Positions 50,251-58,479 of a DNA stretch of 64,000 bases are shown one piece after another. Under the pieces are notes generated by a model. It was given only the letters and a program-made list of their open reading frames with translations, searched no databases and was not told the DNA's origin. The stretch covers positions 121,416 to 185,415 of the forward strand of contig NZ_JARGYC010000001.1 of assembly GCF_029168335.1 (NCBI RefSeq). Reading direction: 5' to 3'. This stretch comes from Psychromarinibacter sediminicola (GTDB taxonomy: Bacteria > Pseudomonadota > Alphaproteobacteria > Rhodobacterales > Rhodobacteraceae). The first letter of the stretch is position 1. Every line of letters starts with the position of its first letter. A program made the position numbers and the translations under genes.

Positions 50251-50297
50251 GCTATCGTGTCGTTGTCTATATACAATAAAGATAGCGTATTGACAAT
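50251..50297. promoter_or_regulatory. Divergent promoter region with candidate IclR operators
   Basis: For the - strand, TTGTCA (complement of 50291-50296) and TATATA (complement of 50268-50273) are spaced 17 bases apart and fit the iclR promoter. For the + strand a TACAAT at 50272-50277 could be the -10 of the synthetase operon. Symmetric elements overlap these boxes: ttgt-N6-acaa (50263-50276), attg-a-caat (50289-50297), and gctatc/gatagc arms (50251-50256 and 50281-50286). The stretch is strongly AT-rich against its surroundings. Confidence 0.5.
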
Positions 50298-50380
50298 AAA
50301 ATCGACATCGCTCACCTTGTCAATGCGCCGGATGACGAAAGCGTCCGCCGCCGGAGGAGACAGGGAGAGGGTTCATCGCG

Positions 50381-51940
50381 ATGCCGAAGCTCACGGATTT
50401 CACGTCCTATGCGGACGCTCAGCAGCACTTCTCGAACGAGGCGCTGTGGCAGCTGTTCGACGGGACGCGCGAGCGGCTGAACATGGCGCATGAATGCATC
50501 GACCGGCATGTCGCCGGCGACGCGGTGGCGATCCGCGTGGCCCATTCGGACGGCCGCGACGAGATCATCACCTTCGAGGAGATCAGCCGCCGCTCGGCGC
50601 AGTTCGCGCATCACCTGCGGGGCAGGGGGGTCGCACCCGGCGACCGGGTCGCGGTGATGCTGGAGCCGTCGCTGCCGTTCTACGTCGCCATGTTCGGCGC
50701 GATGAAGGCGGGCGCGGTTGCGGTGCCGATGTTCACGCTGTTCGGGCCGGACGGCATCCGCCTGCGGGTGCAGGACTGCGAGCCGAAGGTCGTCTTCACC
50801 AATGCCGAGAAGGCGCCCGAGGCTCAGGAGGCCGGCGGTGCCGAGGTGGTCGTGACCGACGACGCCTTTCTCGAAAGCCTGGCCGACCTGCCCGGGACGT
50901 TCGAGGTCGACACGGCCGGCGACGACCTGGCGGTGTTGCAATACACGTCCGGCACCACGCGGGCGCTGCCGGCGGCGGTGAAGCACACACACCGCTCCAT
51001 CGTCACGCTGATGGTCGCCGCGCTCTACGCCACAGGCATCCGGCCGGGCGACAGGTTCTTCTGCCCGTCCTCGCCCGCCTGGGGCCACGGGCTGTGGCAC
51101 GGCACGCTGGCGCCGCTGGCGCTGGGTGTCTCGACCGGCACGTTCTCGGGCAAGTTCGACCCCGTGCGCCTGCTGAAGGCGCTGCAGGATTTCGAGATCA
51201 CCAACCTCTCGGCCGCCGCCACGCATTACCGGATGATGCGCAACTCCGGCGAGGCGGAGAATTTCACCTATTCCATCGCCAAGCTGTCCTTCACCGGCGA
51301 GCCGCTGGACAGCGAGACGGGCACCTATATCCGGCGGTTGTTCGGCACGCCCGTCTGCTCGATGTACGGCACGACCGAGATCGGGGTGATCCTGGCCAAC
51401 TATCCGGGCGCCGAGGATTTCGAGGTGCGCGACGGCTCGCTGGGCAAGGCCGTGCCCGGGGTCGAGGTGCAGGTGCAGGATGCCGAGGGCAACGAGTTGC
51501 CGCCGGACGAGATCGGCGAGCTGATGGTGCGGCGCCGGGGCGAGTGGTTCCCGACCAAGGACCTCGGGAAGACCGACGCCGACGGCTATTTCTATCACGG
51601 CGGCCGGGCGGACGACGTCATCATCTCCGCTGGCTGGACCATCGGCGCGGTCGAGGTCGAGGACGCCATCCTGAAACATCCCGCCGTGGCTGAGGCCGCC
51701 GCCATCGGCGTGCCCGACCCGGTGCGCGGGCAGGTCGTGAAGGCCTTCATCGTGCTGAAGGCGGACGAGACCGAGGGGCTCGCCGCCGAGATCCAGGACA
51801 CGGTGCGCGCCAGCCTCGCGCGCCACGAATACCCCCGCCAGGTCGCCTTCGTGGACGACCTGCCGAAGACCCCCGCCGGCAAGGTGAACCGCAAGGCCCT
51901 GCGCGACGCGGAAGCGAAACAGACGGAAAACACGGCCTGA
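50381..51940 (+). CDS. Acyl-CoA synthetase (AMP-forming)
   Basis: A 519-residue ANL-superfamily ligase. The P-loop reads LQYTSGTTRALPAAVKHTHRS, not the usual TSGTTGxPKG, a variant also seen in benzoate-CoA-ligase-like proteins. Other motifs: SMYGTTEIGV, DADGYFYHGGRADDVI, and the C-terminal lysine region LPKTPAGKVNRKALRD. It should activate a carboxylic acid taken up by the downstream TRAP system. The ATG at 50381 starts an operon divergent from iclR. Confidence 0.9.
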   Translation: MPKLTDFTSYADAQQHFSNEALWQLFDGTRERLNMAHECIDRHVAGDAVAIRVAHSDGRDEIITFEEISRRSAQFAHHLRGRGVAPGDRVAVMLEPSLPFYVAMFGAMKAGAVAVPMFTLFGPDGIRLRVQDCEPKVVFTNAEKAPEAQEAGGAEVVVTDDAFLESLADLPGTFEVDTAGDDLAVLQYTSGTTRALPAAVKHTHRSIVTLMVAALYATGIRPGDRFFCPSSPAWGHGLWHGTLAPLALGVSTGTFSGKFDPVRLLKALQDFEITNLSAAATHYRMMRNSGEAENFTYSIAKLSFTGEPLDSETGTYIRRLFGTPVCSMYGTTEIGVILANYPGAEDFEVRDGSLGKAVPGVEVQVQDAEGNELPPDEIGELMVRRRGEWFPTKDLGKTDADGYFYHGGRADDVIISAGWTIGAVEVEDAILKHPAVAEAAAIGVPDPVRGQVVKAFIVLKADETEGLAAEIQDTVRASLARHEYPRQVAFVDDLPKTPAGKVNRKALRDAEAKQTENTA

Positions 51941-51976
51941 CGCCAGGCCCAAGCAAGACCGAGACGGAGACAATCG

Positions 51977-53116
51977 ATGAACCAGACCACGCACCGCGAG
52001 TTCCCGAAGATCACCCAGGAGGGGCTCGACGACCTGCGCCAGCGCATCGGCAAGAAGATCGAGAACACGGTGGAGCCGTGGTGCTACGAGGCGACGCGCG
52101 ACAATATCCGCCACTACGCCCACGGCATCGGCGACGACAACCCGCTGTGGTGCGATCCGGACTACGCCAAGACCACGCGCTACGGCGACATCATCGCGCT
52201 GCCGTCCTTCCTGTTCGCCACCAGCCGCATCATCTCGGGCTATGTCGGCGGGCTGCCGGGGGTTCACGCCATGTGGTCGGGCGCCGACTGGACCTGGGAG
52301 AAGCCCATCGCGCGGAACACAGAGATCGCGACCGAGGCGTGGCTGAAGGACCTGGTGGAGCACGACACCCGCTTTGCCGGCCGCGCCGTGCAGCAGATCT
52401 ATCACGTGGACTTCTTCGACGCGAAGTCGGGCGACAAGCTCGCCGGTGCCGACAGCTGGTGCTTCCGCACCGAGCGCAACCACGCCAGCCAGAAGGGCAC
52501 GAAGTACACCGACGTGAAGAACCGCGAACCCCGCGTCTACACGCAGGAGGAGCTGGACAGCTTCACCAAGTACTACGAGCAGGAGGAAATCCGCGGCGCG
52601 ACGCCCCGCTACTGGGATGACGTGACCGAGGGCGAGGCGCTGCCGACCATGGTGAAGGGTCCGATGACCGTCACCGGTTTCATCGCCTATGCGCAAGGCT
52701 GGGGCGGGCTCTACATCCGCGCTAACAAGCTGGCCTGGCAGTTGCAGCAGAAGCACCCGGGTGCCGGCATCAAGAACCGCTTCGGCATTCCGGATTGCCC
52801 CGAACGGGTCCACTGGGAAGAGGACTTCGCGCTGGAGGTCGGCGCGCCCGGTGCCTACGATTACGGGCCCGAGCGGTGCTCCTGGCTGACGCATCACATC
52901 ACCAACTGGATGGGCGACGACGGTTTCCTGCGGCAGGCGAAATGCCAGGTCCGCCGGCACAACCCCGAGGGCGACATCATCCTGATCAACGGCGAGGTCG
53001 TGCGGAAATACGAGGAGGACGGCAAGTACCTCGTCGAGATCCGCCAGCAGGCCGTGCAGCAGGACGAGGAACTGTCCGCCATCGGCTCGGCCATCGTGGA
53101 ACTGCCGAAACGCTGA
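51977..53116 (+). CDS. MaoC/FAS1-like dehydratase domain protein
   Basis: A 379-residue double-hotdog protein. The N-terminal half (ATRDNIRHYAHGIGDDNPLW, then YGDIIALPSFLFA) is the FAS1-like MaoC dehydratase pattern; the C-terminal half repeats the fold with less conservation (VTEGEALPTMVKGPMTVTGF). Proteins of this kind hydrate or dehydrate acyl-CoAs. It lies between the synthetase and the TRAP genes, so it probably acts on the activated substrate. Confidence 0.8.
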   Translation: MNQTTHREFPKITQEGLDDLRQRIGKKIENTVEPWCYEATRDNIRHYAHGIGDDNPLWCDPDYAKTTRYGDIIALPSFLFATSRIISGYVGGLPGVHAMWSGADWTWEKPIARNTEIATEAWLKDLVEHDTRFAGRAVQQIYHVDFFDAKSGDKLAGADSWCFRTERNHASQKGTKYTDVKNREPRVYTQEELDSFTKYYEQEEIRGATPRYWDDVTEGEALPTMVKGPMTVTGFIAYAQGWGGLYIRANKLAWQLQQKHPGAGIKNRFGIPDCPERVHWEEDFALEVGAPGAYDYGPERCSWLTHHITNWMGDDGFLRQAKCQVRRHNPEGDIILINGEVVRKYEEDGKYLVEIRQQAVQQDEELSAIGSAIVELPKR

Positions 53117-53147
53117 CATCGCGCCGCGACCGGCCGGGGAGGACAGG

Positions 53148-53669
53148 TTGCACGTATTCGAAAAGGCATTGTCGGGGATCGAGGACATCCTGCACGTCGC
53201 GGGGTGCCTCGCGCTGATCACGGTGGCGGCGTTCATCAACGCCGACATCCTGATGCGGCTGATCCTGGACACGCCCGTCGAGATCCAGTTCGAGCTGACG
53301 GAAATCTACCTGATGCCGATGCTCGCCATGCTGCCCCTGGCGCGGGTCTACCGCATGGGCGGGCATCTGGCGCTGGAGGTCATACCCGCGGACGCCTTCG
53401 GCCGGGCCAGCCCGGCGGTCCATCGCATGACCCTGGTCGCCGCCGCGGTCTTCTTCGCGGCGGTCACCTGGAAATCCGGAGAATTCGCCCTGCACGCATT
53501 GATGCGCGGGGACGTGGAATGGGGGGCGGTCGACTGGCCCCTCGGATGGGCCTATGCGGCCATCCCCCTCGGCTGCGGGGTGCTGACCCTGCGGCTCATC
53601 GTCGACGCTGTCGTGCCGGGCGCCCCCCGGCGCGGCCCCAATCAGACCATACCCACGGGAGGAGAATGA
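53148..53669 (+). CDS. dctQ: TRAP transporter small permease (DctQ type)
   Basis: A 173-residue membrane protein with four transmembrane helices, typical for the Q subunit. The family region FINADILMRLILDTPVEIQFELTEIYLMPM is visible. TTG start at 53148 follows a gggaggac site; no ATG precedes the first helix. With DctP and DctM it forms a sodium-driven uptake system for an organic acid. Confidence 0.85.
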   Translation: MHVFEKALSGIEDILHVAGCLALITVAAFINADILMRLILDTPVEIQFELTEIYLMPMLAMLPLARVYRMGGHLALEVIPADAFGRASPAVHRMTLVAAAVFFAAVTWKSGEFALHALMRGDVEWGAVDWPLGWAYAAIPLGCGVLTLRLIVDAVVPGAPRRGPNQTIPTGGE

Positions 53670-53671
53670 CC

Positions 53672-54670
53672 ATGACACTCAGGACCACGACTCTGGCGGC
53701 GGCTTCGCTGATCGCGCTCGCCGCTGCGGCGCCGGCCGAAACGCTGCGGCTCGGCGACTGGCAGTCCACCACGCATATCGTCTCGGAAGAGGGGACGACG
53801 CACTGGATGGACGCGGTGGAAGAGGCCACCGACGGCGAGATCACCTTCGAGCACTTCCCGGCCGAACAGGCGGCGAAGGCCAATGCGTTGCTGGACGCGG
53901 TGCGCAACAACATCCTCGACGCCGCGCTGATCGGGCCGAGCTATCACTCGGACCTGATGCCGCTGAACTCGGTGGTGGGTCTGCCGGGCCTCTACACCTC
54001 GGCCGTCGAAGGCACCGAGGCGATGCAGGAGATGATGGCCGAAGGCCCGCTGCGCGACGAGCTGACCGAGCTTGGCGTGGTGCCGATCTTCTCCTTCGTG
54101 CTGCCGCCCTACCAGGTGCTGGCCAAGGAGCGGCTGGGCGAGCCCGCCGACTGGGACGGGCTGGACCTGCGCACCAGCGGTTCCACCCAGGCGCTGACCG
54201 CGCGCAGCCTCGGCGCCGTGGGCATCTCGCTGCCCGGGCCGGAGATCTACACCGCGGTCGAGCGCGGCCGGCTCGATGGCATCTTCTTCCCGCTGGCCTC
54301 GGTGCCCGCGTATAAGCTGAACGAGGTGGTCAGCCATATCTCCACCAACGCCTCCTTCGGCGGCTACAGCTTTGTCGTGGTCGTCGGGCAGGAGGTCTGG
54401 GACGGCCTGAGCGAAGAGCAGCAGACCGCGTTGATCGAGGCCGGCAACGAGGCCGCGATGAACGTGGCCCAGGCGCAGGACGACTCCATCGGCGGCCTGC
54501 TCGAGACCTGGCGCTCCGAGGGCGTCGACACCTACGAGATGACCGACGAGGAGCTGTCGGCGGTCAATGCGGCGCTGGAAGAGGTCGCGGCCGACTGGGT
54601 CTCCCGCGTGGGAGGTGACGGTGCGGCGCAGGCCGTGCTCGACCAGTTCAAGAGCCTGACGGCCGACTGA
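53672..54670 (+). CDS. dctP: TRAP transporter solute-binding protein (DctP type)
   Basis: A 332-residue periplasmic binding protein with a signal peptide (MTLRTTTLAAASLIALAAAA, cleavage near APAE). The DctP pattern includes AVEEATDGEITFEHFPAEQAAKA, LDLRTSGSTQALTARSLGA with the substrate-carboxylate arginine, and TAVERGRLDGIFFP. The ATG at 53672 suits the ggagg site better than the ATG at 53666, which overlaps the dctQ stop. The ligand cannot be told from the sequence. Confidence 0.9.
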   Translation: MTLRTTTLAAASLIALAAAAPAETLRLGDWQSTTHIVSEEGTTHWMDAVEEATDGEITFEHFPAEQAAKANALLDAVRNNILDAALIGPSYHSDLMPLNSVVGLPGLYTSAVEGTEAMQEMMAEGPLRDELTELGVVPIFSFVLPPYQVLAKERLGEPADWDGLDLRTSGSTQALTARSLGAVGISLPGPEIYTAVERGRLDGIFFPLASVPAYKLNEVVSHISTNASFGGYSFVVVVGQEVWDGLSEEQQTALIEAGNEAAMNVAQAQDDSIGGLLETWRSEGVDTYEMTDEELSAVNAALEEVAADWVSRVGGDGAAQAVLDQFKSLTAD

Positions 54671-54690
54671 CACCGCAACGAACCGGTTCC

Positions 54691-54723
54691 GGGCACGGCA
54701 CGGCCTTCCGCCGTGCCGTGCCC
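54691..54723 (+). terminator. Strong 14-bp hairpin between dctP and dctM
   Basis: Perfect arms gggcacggcacggc (54691-54704) and its complement (54710-54723) enclose a 5-base loop. It lies 20 bases after dctP and just before dctM, with no T tract. Hairpins here are common in transporter operons, where they stabilise the binding-protein mRNA and lower permease expression. That function is inferred. Confidence 0.6.
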
Positions 54724-54740
54724 CCGAGCGAGCATTGCCC

Positions 54741-56024
54741 ATGACATCCTTCGCCGCCGTCCTGCTGCTTCTTGCAGTCCTCATGATCCTGCGCACGCCC
54801 ATCGCCTTCGCGATGGGGATCGCGGGCAGCGTGGGGCTGGCCGTGCAACTGGGCCCGCGCCCTGCGCTCGGCGTGCTGGAGCGGGCGTTTTACGACAACA
54901 CCTCGTCCTTCATTCTGGTGGCCATTCCGCTGTTCATCCTGATGGCCGAGATCCTGACGGCCGGCGACGTGACCCGGCGCGCCATCGTCGCCTGCCAGGC
55001 CTGGATCGGGCACATGAAGGGCGGGCTGGCGATGGCGACGATCGGCGCCTCGGTGCTGCTGGCCGCGCTGGTGGGCAGCTCCACCGCGTCGACCGCCGCG
55101 ATGTCGGCCTCGGCCTTCCCCGAGATGCGGCGGCACGGCTACAACGACCGGTTGTCGGCCGCGGTGGTCAGCGTCGGCGGCACGCTCGCCGTCGTGGTGC
55201 CGCCGTCGATCGTGCTGGTGGTCTATGGTGTACTGACCGAGACCTCGATCGGCCAGCTGTTCATCGCGGGCGTCGTGCCCGGCATCCTGACCGCGCTGGG
55301 GCTGGCGACGGTGGTCAAGGTGATCTCGCACCGCACCGACTATGCGCCAGAGGGCGACCCGTTCCGGTTCGGCCACGCGGTGCGCACCAGCCGCCATGTG
55401 TTCCCGATGGTCCTGCTGATCGTCGCGGTGATCGGGGCGATCTATGGCGGCATCGCCTCGCCGTCCGAGGCGGCGGCGCTCGGCGTCTTCGGCGCGTTGA
55501 TCATCTGTCTGGCGCAGCGGACCCTGCGCGCGGCGAGCTTCGGCACGTCGATCAGCCGCGCGATCCAGGCGACCGTCATGATCGTCGCCATCGTCGCCTG
55601 TTCGGCGATCTTCTCGAACTACCTGGCGTTCACCCGCGTGACCCAGACGCTGCTGGAGATGGTCGCGTCCAGCGATCTGCCGCGCTTCGCCATCCTGTCG
55701 ATGATCGTGCTGACGCTTCTGGTGATGGGCATGTTCATGGACCAGCTGGCGATCCTGTCGCTGGCGATGCCGCTGGCCTTCCCGGCGGCGATGGAACTGG
55801 GCTACGACCCGGTCTGGTTCGGCATCATCGTGACGAAGTCGGTCGAGATCGGCCTGCTGACGCCGCCCTTGGGCCTGAACGCCTATGTCGCGGCGTCGCA
55901 GACGGGGGTATCGTTGCGCACGATCTTCCAGGGGCTGTTGCCGTTCATCGGGGTGGAGCTTCTGGTGCTGTTCATCCTGATCGTCTTCCCCGACCTGTCG
56001 CTCTGGCTCCCTTCGCTGATGTGA
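54741..56024 (+). CDS. dctM: TRAP transporter large permease (DctM type)
   Basis: A 427-residue protein with about 12 transmembrane helices. Family segments: IPLFILMAEIL, AALVGSSTASTAAMSASAFPEM, GGTLAVVVPPSIVLVVYG and EIGLLTPPLGLNAYV. It carries solute and sodium across the inner membrane. The ATG at 54741 is preferred over the in-frame TTG at 54735. Confidence 0.93.
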   Translation: MTSFAAVLLLLAVLMILRTPIAFAMGIAGSVGLAVQLGPRPALGVLERAFYDNTSSFILVAIPLFILMAEILTAGDVTRRAIVACQAWIGHMKGGLAMATIGASVLLAALVGSSTASTAAMSASAFPEMRRHGYNDRLSAAVVSVGGTLAVVVPPSIVLVVYGVLTETSIGQLFIAGVVPGILTALGLATVVKVISHRTDYAPEGDPFRFGHAVRTSRHVFPMVLLIVAVIGAIYGGIASPSEAAALGVFGALIICLAQRTLRAASFGTSISRAIQATVMIVAIVACSAIFSNYLAFTRVTQTLLEMVASSDLPRFAILSMIVLTLLVMGMFMDQLAILSLAMPLAFPAAMELGYDPVWFGIIVTKSVEIGLLTPPLGLNAYVAASQTGVSLRTIFQGLLPFIGVELLVLFILIVFPDLSLWLPSLM

Positions 56025-56055
56025 GGCGACCGCTGGAGAACCGCGGACCTGCTCT

Positions 56056-56074
56056 GGCGGCGCACAGCGCCGCC
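56056..56074 (+). terminator. Hairpin after dctM
   Basis: Perfect 8-bp arms (ggcggcgc and gcgccgcc) with a 3-base loop lie 32 bases after the dctM stop, a plausible end for the TRAP operon though without a T tract. Confidence 0.45.
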
Positions 56075-56283
56075 GGCGGGAGACGCGCGAGGATCCGGGC
56101 GCGCCTTACACAACGTTCGGTTGCGGAGGCCAACTCCAACGCGCGTGGCCGATTCGCGCGCGGCGTGTGGCCATCGCGTCGGCGCTTCGAGTCTGCCCGA
56201 GAGAGACTCAGGCTGCCCGAGAGGCGGGCAGAGAGGCGTTCCGCCTTGTGGTCATTCCACCGGAATGTTCTAGATGTTGGGCT

Positions 56284-56315
56284 CGGCGGCAGACCGCCGC
56301 CGAAAATATTTCTTT
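56284..56315 (+). terminator. Possible terminator upstream of the sugar transferase
   Basis: Arms cggcgg and ccgccg around loop caga (56284-56299) are followed by ccgaaaatatttcttt. The AT-rich tail makes it terminator-like. It may insulate the polysaccharide region or act as an attenuator for the gene at 56391. Confidence 0.4.
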
Positions 56316-56390
56316 GACTTGACTGCGAACGGGCAAAGGGCTTCTTGATGAGATCATTGCCTTTTTTGTTCCGCACGCCTGGGGGTTATC

Positions 56391-57050
56391 GTGGCACGCG
56401 CATTTCTGGCCGACGCTTCTGTCGTCGGCATTCATCACCATCCGAATAAGACCGAGAAGCAGAGCGCCGTTTTCTGGATCGGAAAACGGGCCTTCGATAT
56501 TGTTATGAGCCTGTTGCTGCTGCCCGTTCTCGCGGGCGTTGCGCTGTTGCTCCTCTTTCTCAACCCATGGCTGAATGAGGGCCCGTTGCTCTTCGTGCAG
56601 AAGCGCATGGGCCGGGATTGCCGGCCGTTCCGGGCGCTGAAGTTCCGGACCATGCGGGCGGCGCCCGAGATTTCCCGTTCGGCCGAAGGCGGCCTGGAGT
56701 TCGAGCGCATCACCAAGCTGGGCCATGTCCTGCGCAAGTACCGGCTCGACGAACTGCCCCAGATCCTGAACGTGCTCTGGGGCGATATGAGCCTTATCGG
56801 GCCCCGCCCGGACTGCTACGAACATGCCGAGCATTATCTCGGGAGCGTTCCGCGCTACCGTCACCGGCACGCCGTGCGCCCGGGGATCAGCGGCCTGGCA
56901 CAGGTCGAGGTCGGCTATGTGGAAGGCTCGGCGGCCACGAGACGCAAGGTGAGCGCCGATCTCTATTACATCGCGAACGCCAATCACCGGATGGAGATTT
57001 GGCTCGTCTGGCGGACCATTGTCACCATCGTGGGTCGCAAGGGCTTCTAG
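56391..57050 (+). CDS. Undecaprenyl-phosphate sugar phosphotransferase
   Basis: A 219-residue bacterial sugar transferase (PF02397-like), the enzyme that starts a polysaccharide repeat unit on the lipid carrier. The membrane helix (about residues 35-60, IVMSLLLLPVLAGVALLLLF) is followed by the catalytic region GPLLFVQKRMGRDCRPFRALKFRTM, KYRLDELPQILNVLWGDMSLIGPRPD and the terminal PGISGLAQVEVGY. It is the short form that lacks the extra N-terminal helices of WbaP/WcaJ. GTG start at 56391. It stands alone, convergent with the NusG-like gene. Confidence 0.88.
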   Translation: MARAFLADASVVGIHHHPNKTEKQSAVFWIGKRAFDIVMSLLLLPVLAGVALLLLFLNPWLNEGPLLFVQKRMGRDCRPFRALKFRTMRAAPEISRSAEGGLEFERITKLGHVLRKYRLDELPQILNVLWGDMSLIGPRPDCYEHAEHYLGSVPRYRHRHAVRPGISGLAQVEVGYVEGSAATRRKVSADLYYIANANHRMEIWLVWRTIVTIVGRKGF

Positions 57051-57330
57051 AACGGGTGCCGCGCCGCTTTCTGGCGCGAATCGCTGGAAAGGCACCTCCG
57101 TGCGGACGATATCCGGTCGGGCTGTCGCACGGTGCAAGCCCGGCGGGTGCGAGGCTCGGATCGGGTGCTCGGACACCGAGCCGTGGATGCCCGCCGCCAC
57201 GGGAAGGGCAGTCGGTCCCGGTCTGGATCGGCCGTGCGCCTGTCGGAGTCCGACAAAACCTCACGGACCATGGCCAACTGGATCCTTTCCACCCGGCGGC
57301 AGCGCATCGCTGCGCATCACGGCCGGCCGG

Positions 57331-57870
57331 CTATTTCAGCCGTTCCAGGGAAGACCGTGGCATGCTGACGCGCCCCTGCCGCCCCATGAGCTCGAACAGC
57401 ACGGTCACGCGCTCCTCCGGCGCCATCTTCTCGACGGTGGCCACATAGGCGGCGAACGGCCCGGAGAGCACGCGCACACGCTCGCCCGGCCGAAGATCGT
57501 CCGGCGGCAAGAGCAACCCCGTCGCGTCGCAGCGCCCGAGCAGCCCGGTCATGAGCTGCTGTGGCAGCGGCGCCGGCCGGCTGGGATGGTCCAGCAGCAA
57601 TCGCGCGATGCCACGGGTGCTGTTGAGCGCCGACCAGCCGCGTATGGTCGGATCGAATTGCACGAACAGGTAGCCCGGGAACAGCGGGACCCGGGTGTCC
57701 ACGAGCCCACGCGCGGTTCGCCGGCTGACCGTCTGTTCCGGGCAGAAGACCGGGTAGCCCTGCCGCGCCAGGTTCTCGAGCGCCCGGGGCAGCCCCTTCG
57801 GTTTCAGCTGTGCGACATGCCAGTTTTCCGGCGACCTCTCGGCCGCAGCTTCTGCGTCGGACGGGCTCAC
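57331..57870 (-). CDS. NusG/RfaH-like transcription antitermination factor
   Basis: A 179-residue NusG paralogue. The NGN domain is clear (ENWHVAQLKPKGLPRALENL, then VPLFPGYLFVQFDP), followed by a KOW motif (RPGERVRVLSGPFAAYVATVE). Specialised NusG paralogues of this kind (RfaH, UpxY) help RNA polymerase through long surface-polysaccharide operons. The GTG at 57870 is chosen because an aagaggag site sits eight bases upstream; ATGs at 57897 and 57912 lack one. It is divergent from the EPS MarR gene. Confidence 0.85.
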   Translation of the reverse strand: MSPSDAEAAAERSPENWHVAQLKPKGLPRALENLARQGYPVFCPEQTVSRRTARGLVDTRVPLFPGYLFVQFDPTIRGWSALNSTRGIARLLLDHPSRPAPLPQQLMTGLLGRCDATGLLLPPDDLRPGERVRVLSGPFAAYVATVEKMAPEERVTVLFELMGRQGRVSMPRSSLERLK

Positions 57871-58047
57871 GGAACTCGCTCCTCTTGGCCAGGACATGGG
57901 CCACGGTGCCATTGGTGCCACGGATTTCACATCGCCGACGGTGCCGAAAGGGACAACGCAAGCGATTATCCGCCGACCGCTTTCGATACCAGAGATATAC
58001 CGCCTGGACGCGAATTCAATCTTCAAATTCCGGGTTTTATCGGTTAA

Positions 58048-58065
58048 GCGTTCACGTATGAACGC
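58048..58065. promoter_or_regulatory. Perfect inverted repeat between nusG-like and EPS marR genes
   Basis: Arms gcgttca and tgaacgc flank cgta, an 18-base perfect inverted repeat in an AT-rich intergenic zone. Its size and its location between two divergent regulator genes suit a MarR-type dimer site, perhaps for the adjacent EPS MarR protein. Confidence 0.5.
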
Positions 58066-58134
58066 GACTCAAAAGCATTGGGTCACGGGCGAGTTCGCGC
58101 AGCGAGCCTCGGTGCGGTAGCCGTTGCGGCCTCC

Positions 58135-58479
58135 TTGACCGGACCGGTCGATCAGGACACCCGCTATCGTGTGATGCGGATGCTGGAGGCGCAACCAGAC
58201 CTGTCTCAGCGAGAGATGTCGCGCGCGCTGGGAATCAGCCTCGGCTCGGTCAATTATTGTCTACGTGCGCTGATCGACAAGGGCCAGGTCAAGGTGCGCA
58301 ACTTCCGCGCCTCGAACAACAAGCTGCGCTATGCCTATATTCTCACGCCCAAAGGCGCCGCCGAAAAGGCACGCCTGACGGCAGGGTTCCTCCGCCGCAA
58401 ACGCGCCGAATACGACCGGCTGAGGGAAGAGATCGAGGCGCTGGAACGGGACATGGCCCGGACGCGCGGGGACGGGTGA
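58135..58479 (+). CDS. EPS-associated MarR-family regulator
   Basis: A ~114-residue winged-helix protein of the EPS-associated MarR type: DQDTRYRVMRMLEAQPDLSQ, the helix-turn-helix REMSRALGISLGSVNYCLRAL, a basic wing and the C-terminal coiled coil RRKRAEYDRLREEIEALERDM. This type is typically found beside exopolysaccharide clusters. The TTG at 58135 gives the usual length; the frame opens earlier at a TTG at 58078. An ops-like octamer gcggtagc lies just upstream (58114-58121). Confidence 0.8.
   Translation: MTGPVDQDTRYRVMRMLEAQPDLSQREMSRALGISLGSVNYCLRALIDKGQVKVRNFRASNNKLRYAYILTPKGAAEKARLTAGFLRRKRAEYDRLREEIEALERDMARTRGDG

Larger units (their letters stand above)
56025..56390. other. 366-base intergenic region before the sugar transferase
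   Basis: No protein-like frame is convincing here. The stretch holds an 8-bp hairpin soon after dctM, a direct repeat of ctgcccgagag (near 56193 and 56213) with a small inverted repeat at 56213-56231, and a hairpin followed by an AT-rich run near 56284-56315. GC drops sharply after 56300. A ttgact at 56314-56319 could be a -35 box, but no good -10 is seen. Confidence 0.6.

Noticed and set aside
57043..57050. A ttctagaa core at the end of the sugar transferase gene
   Set aside because: The flanking bases are not self-complementary, so it is not a member of the palindrome family seen at 39265.
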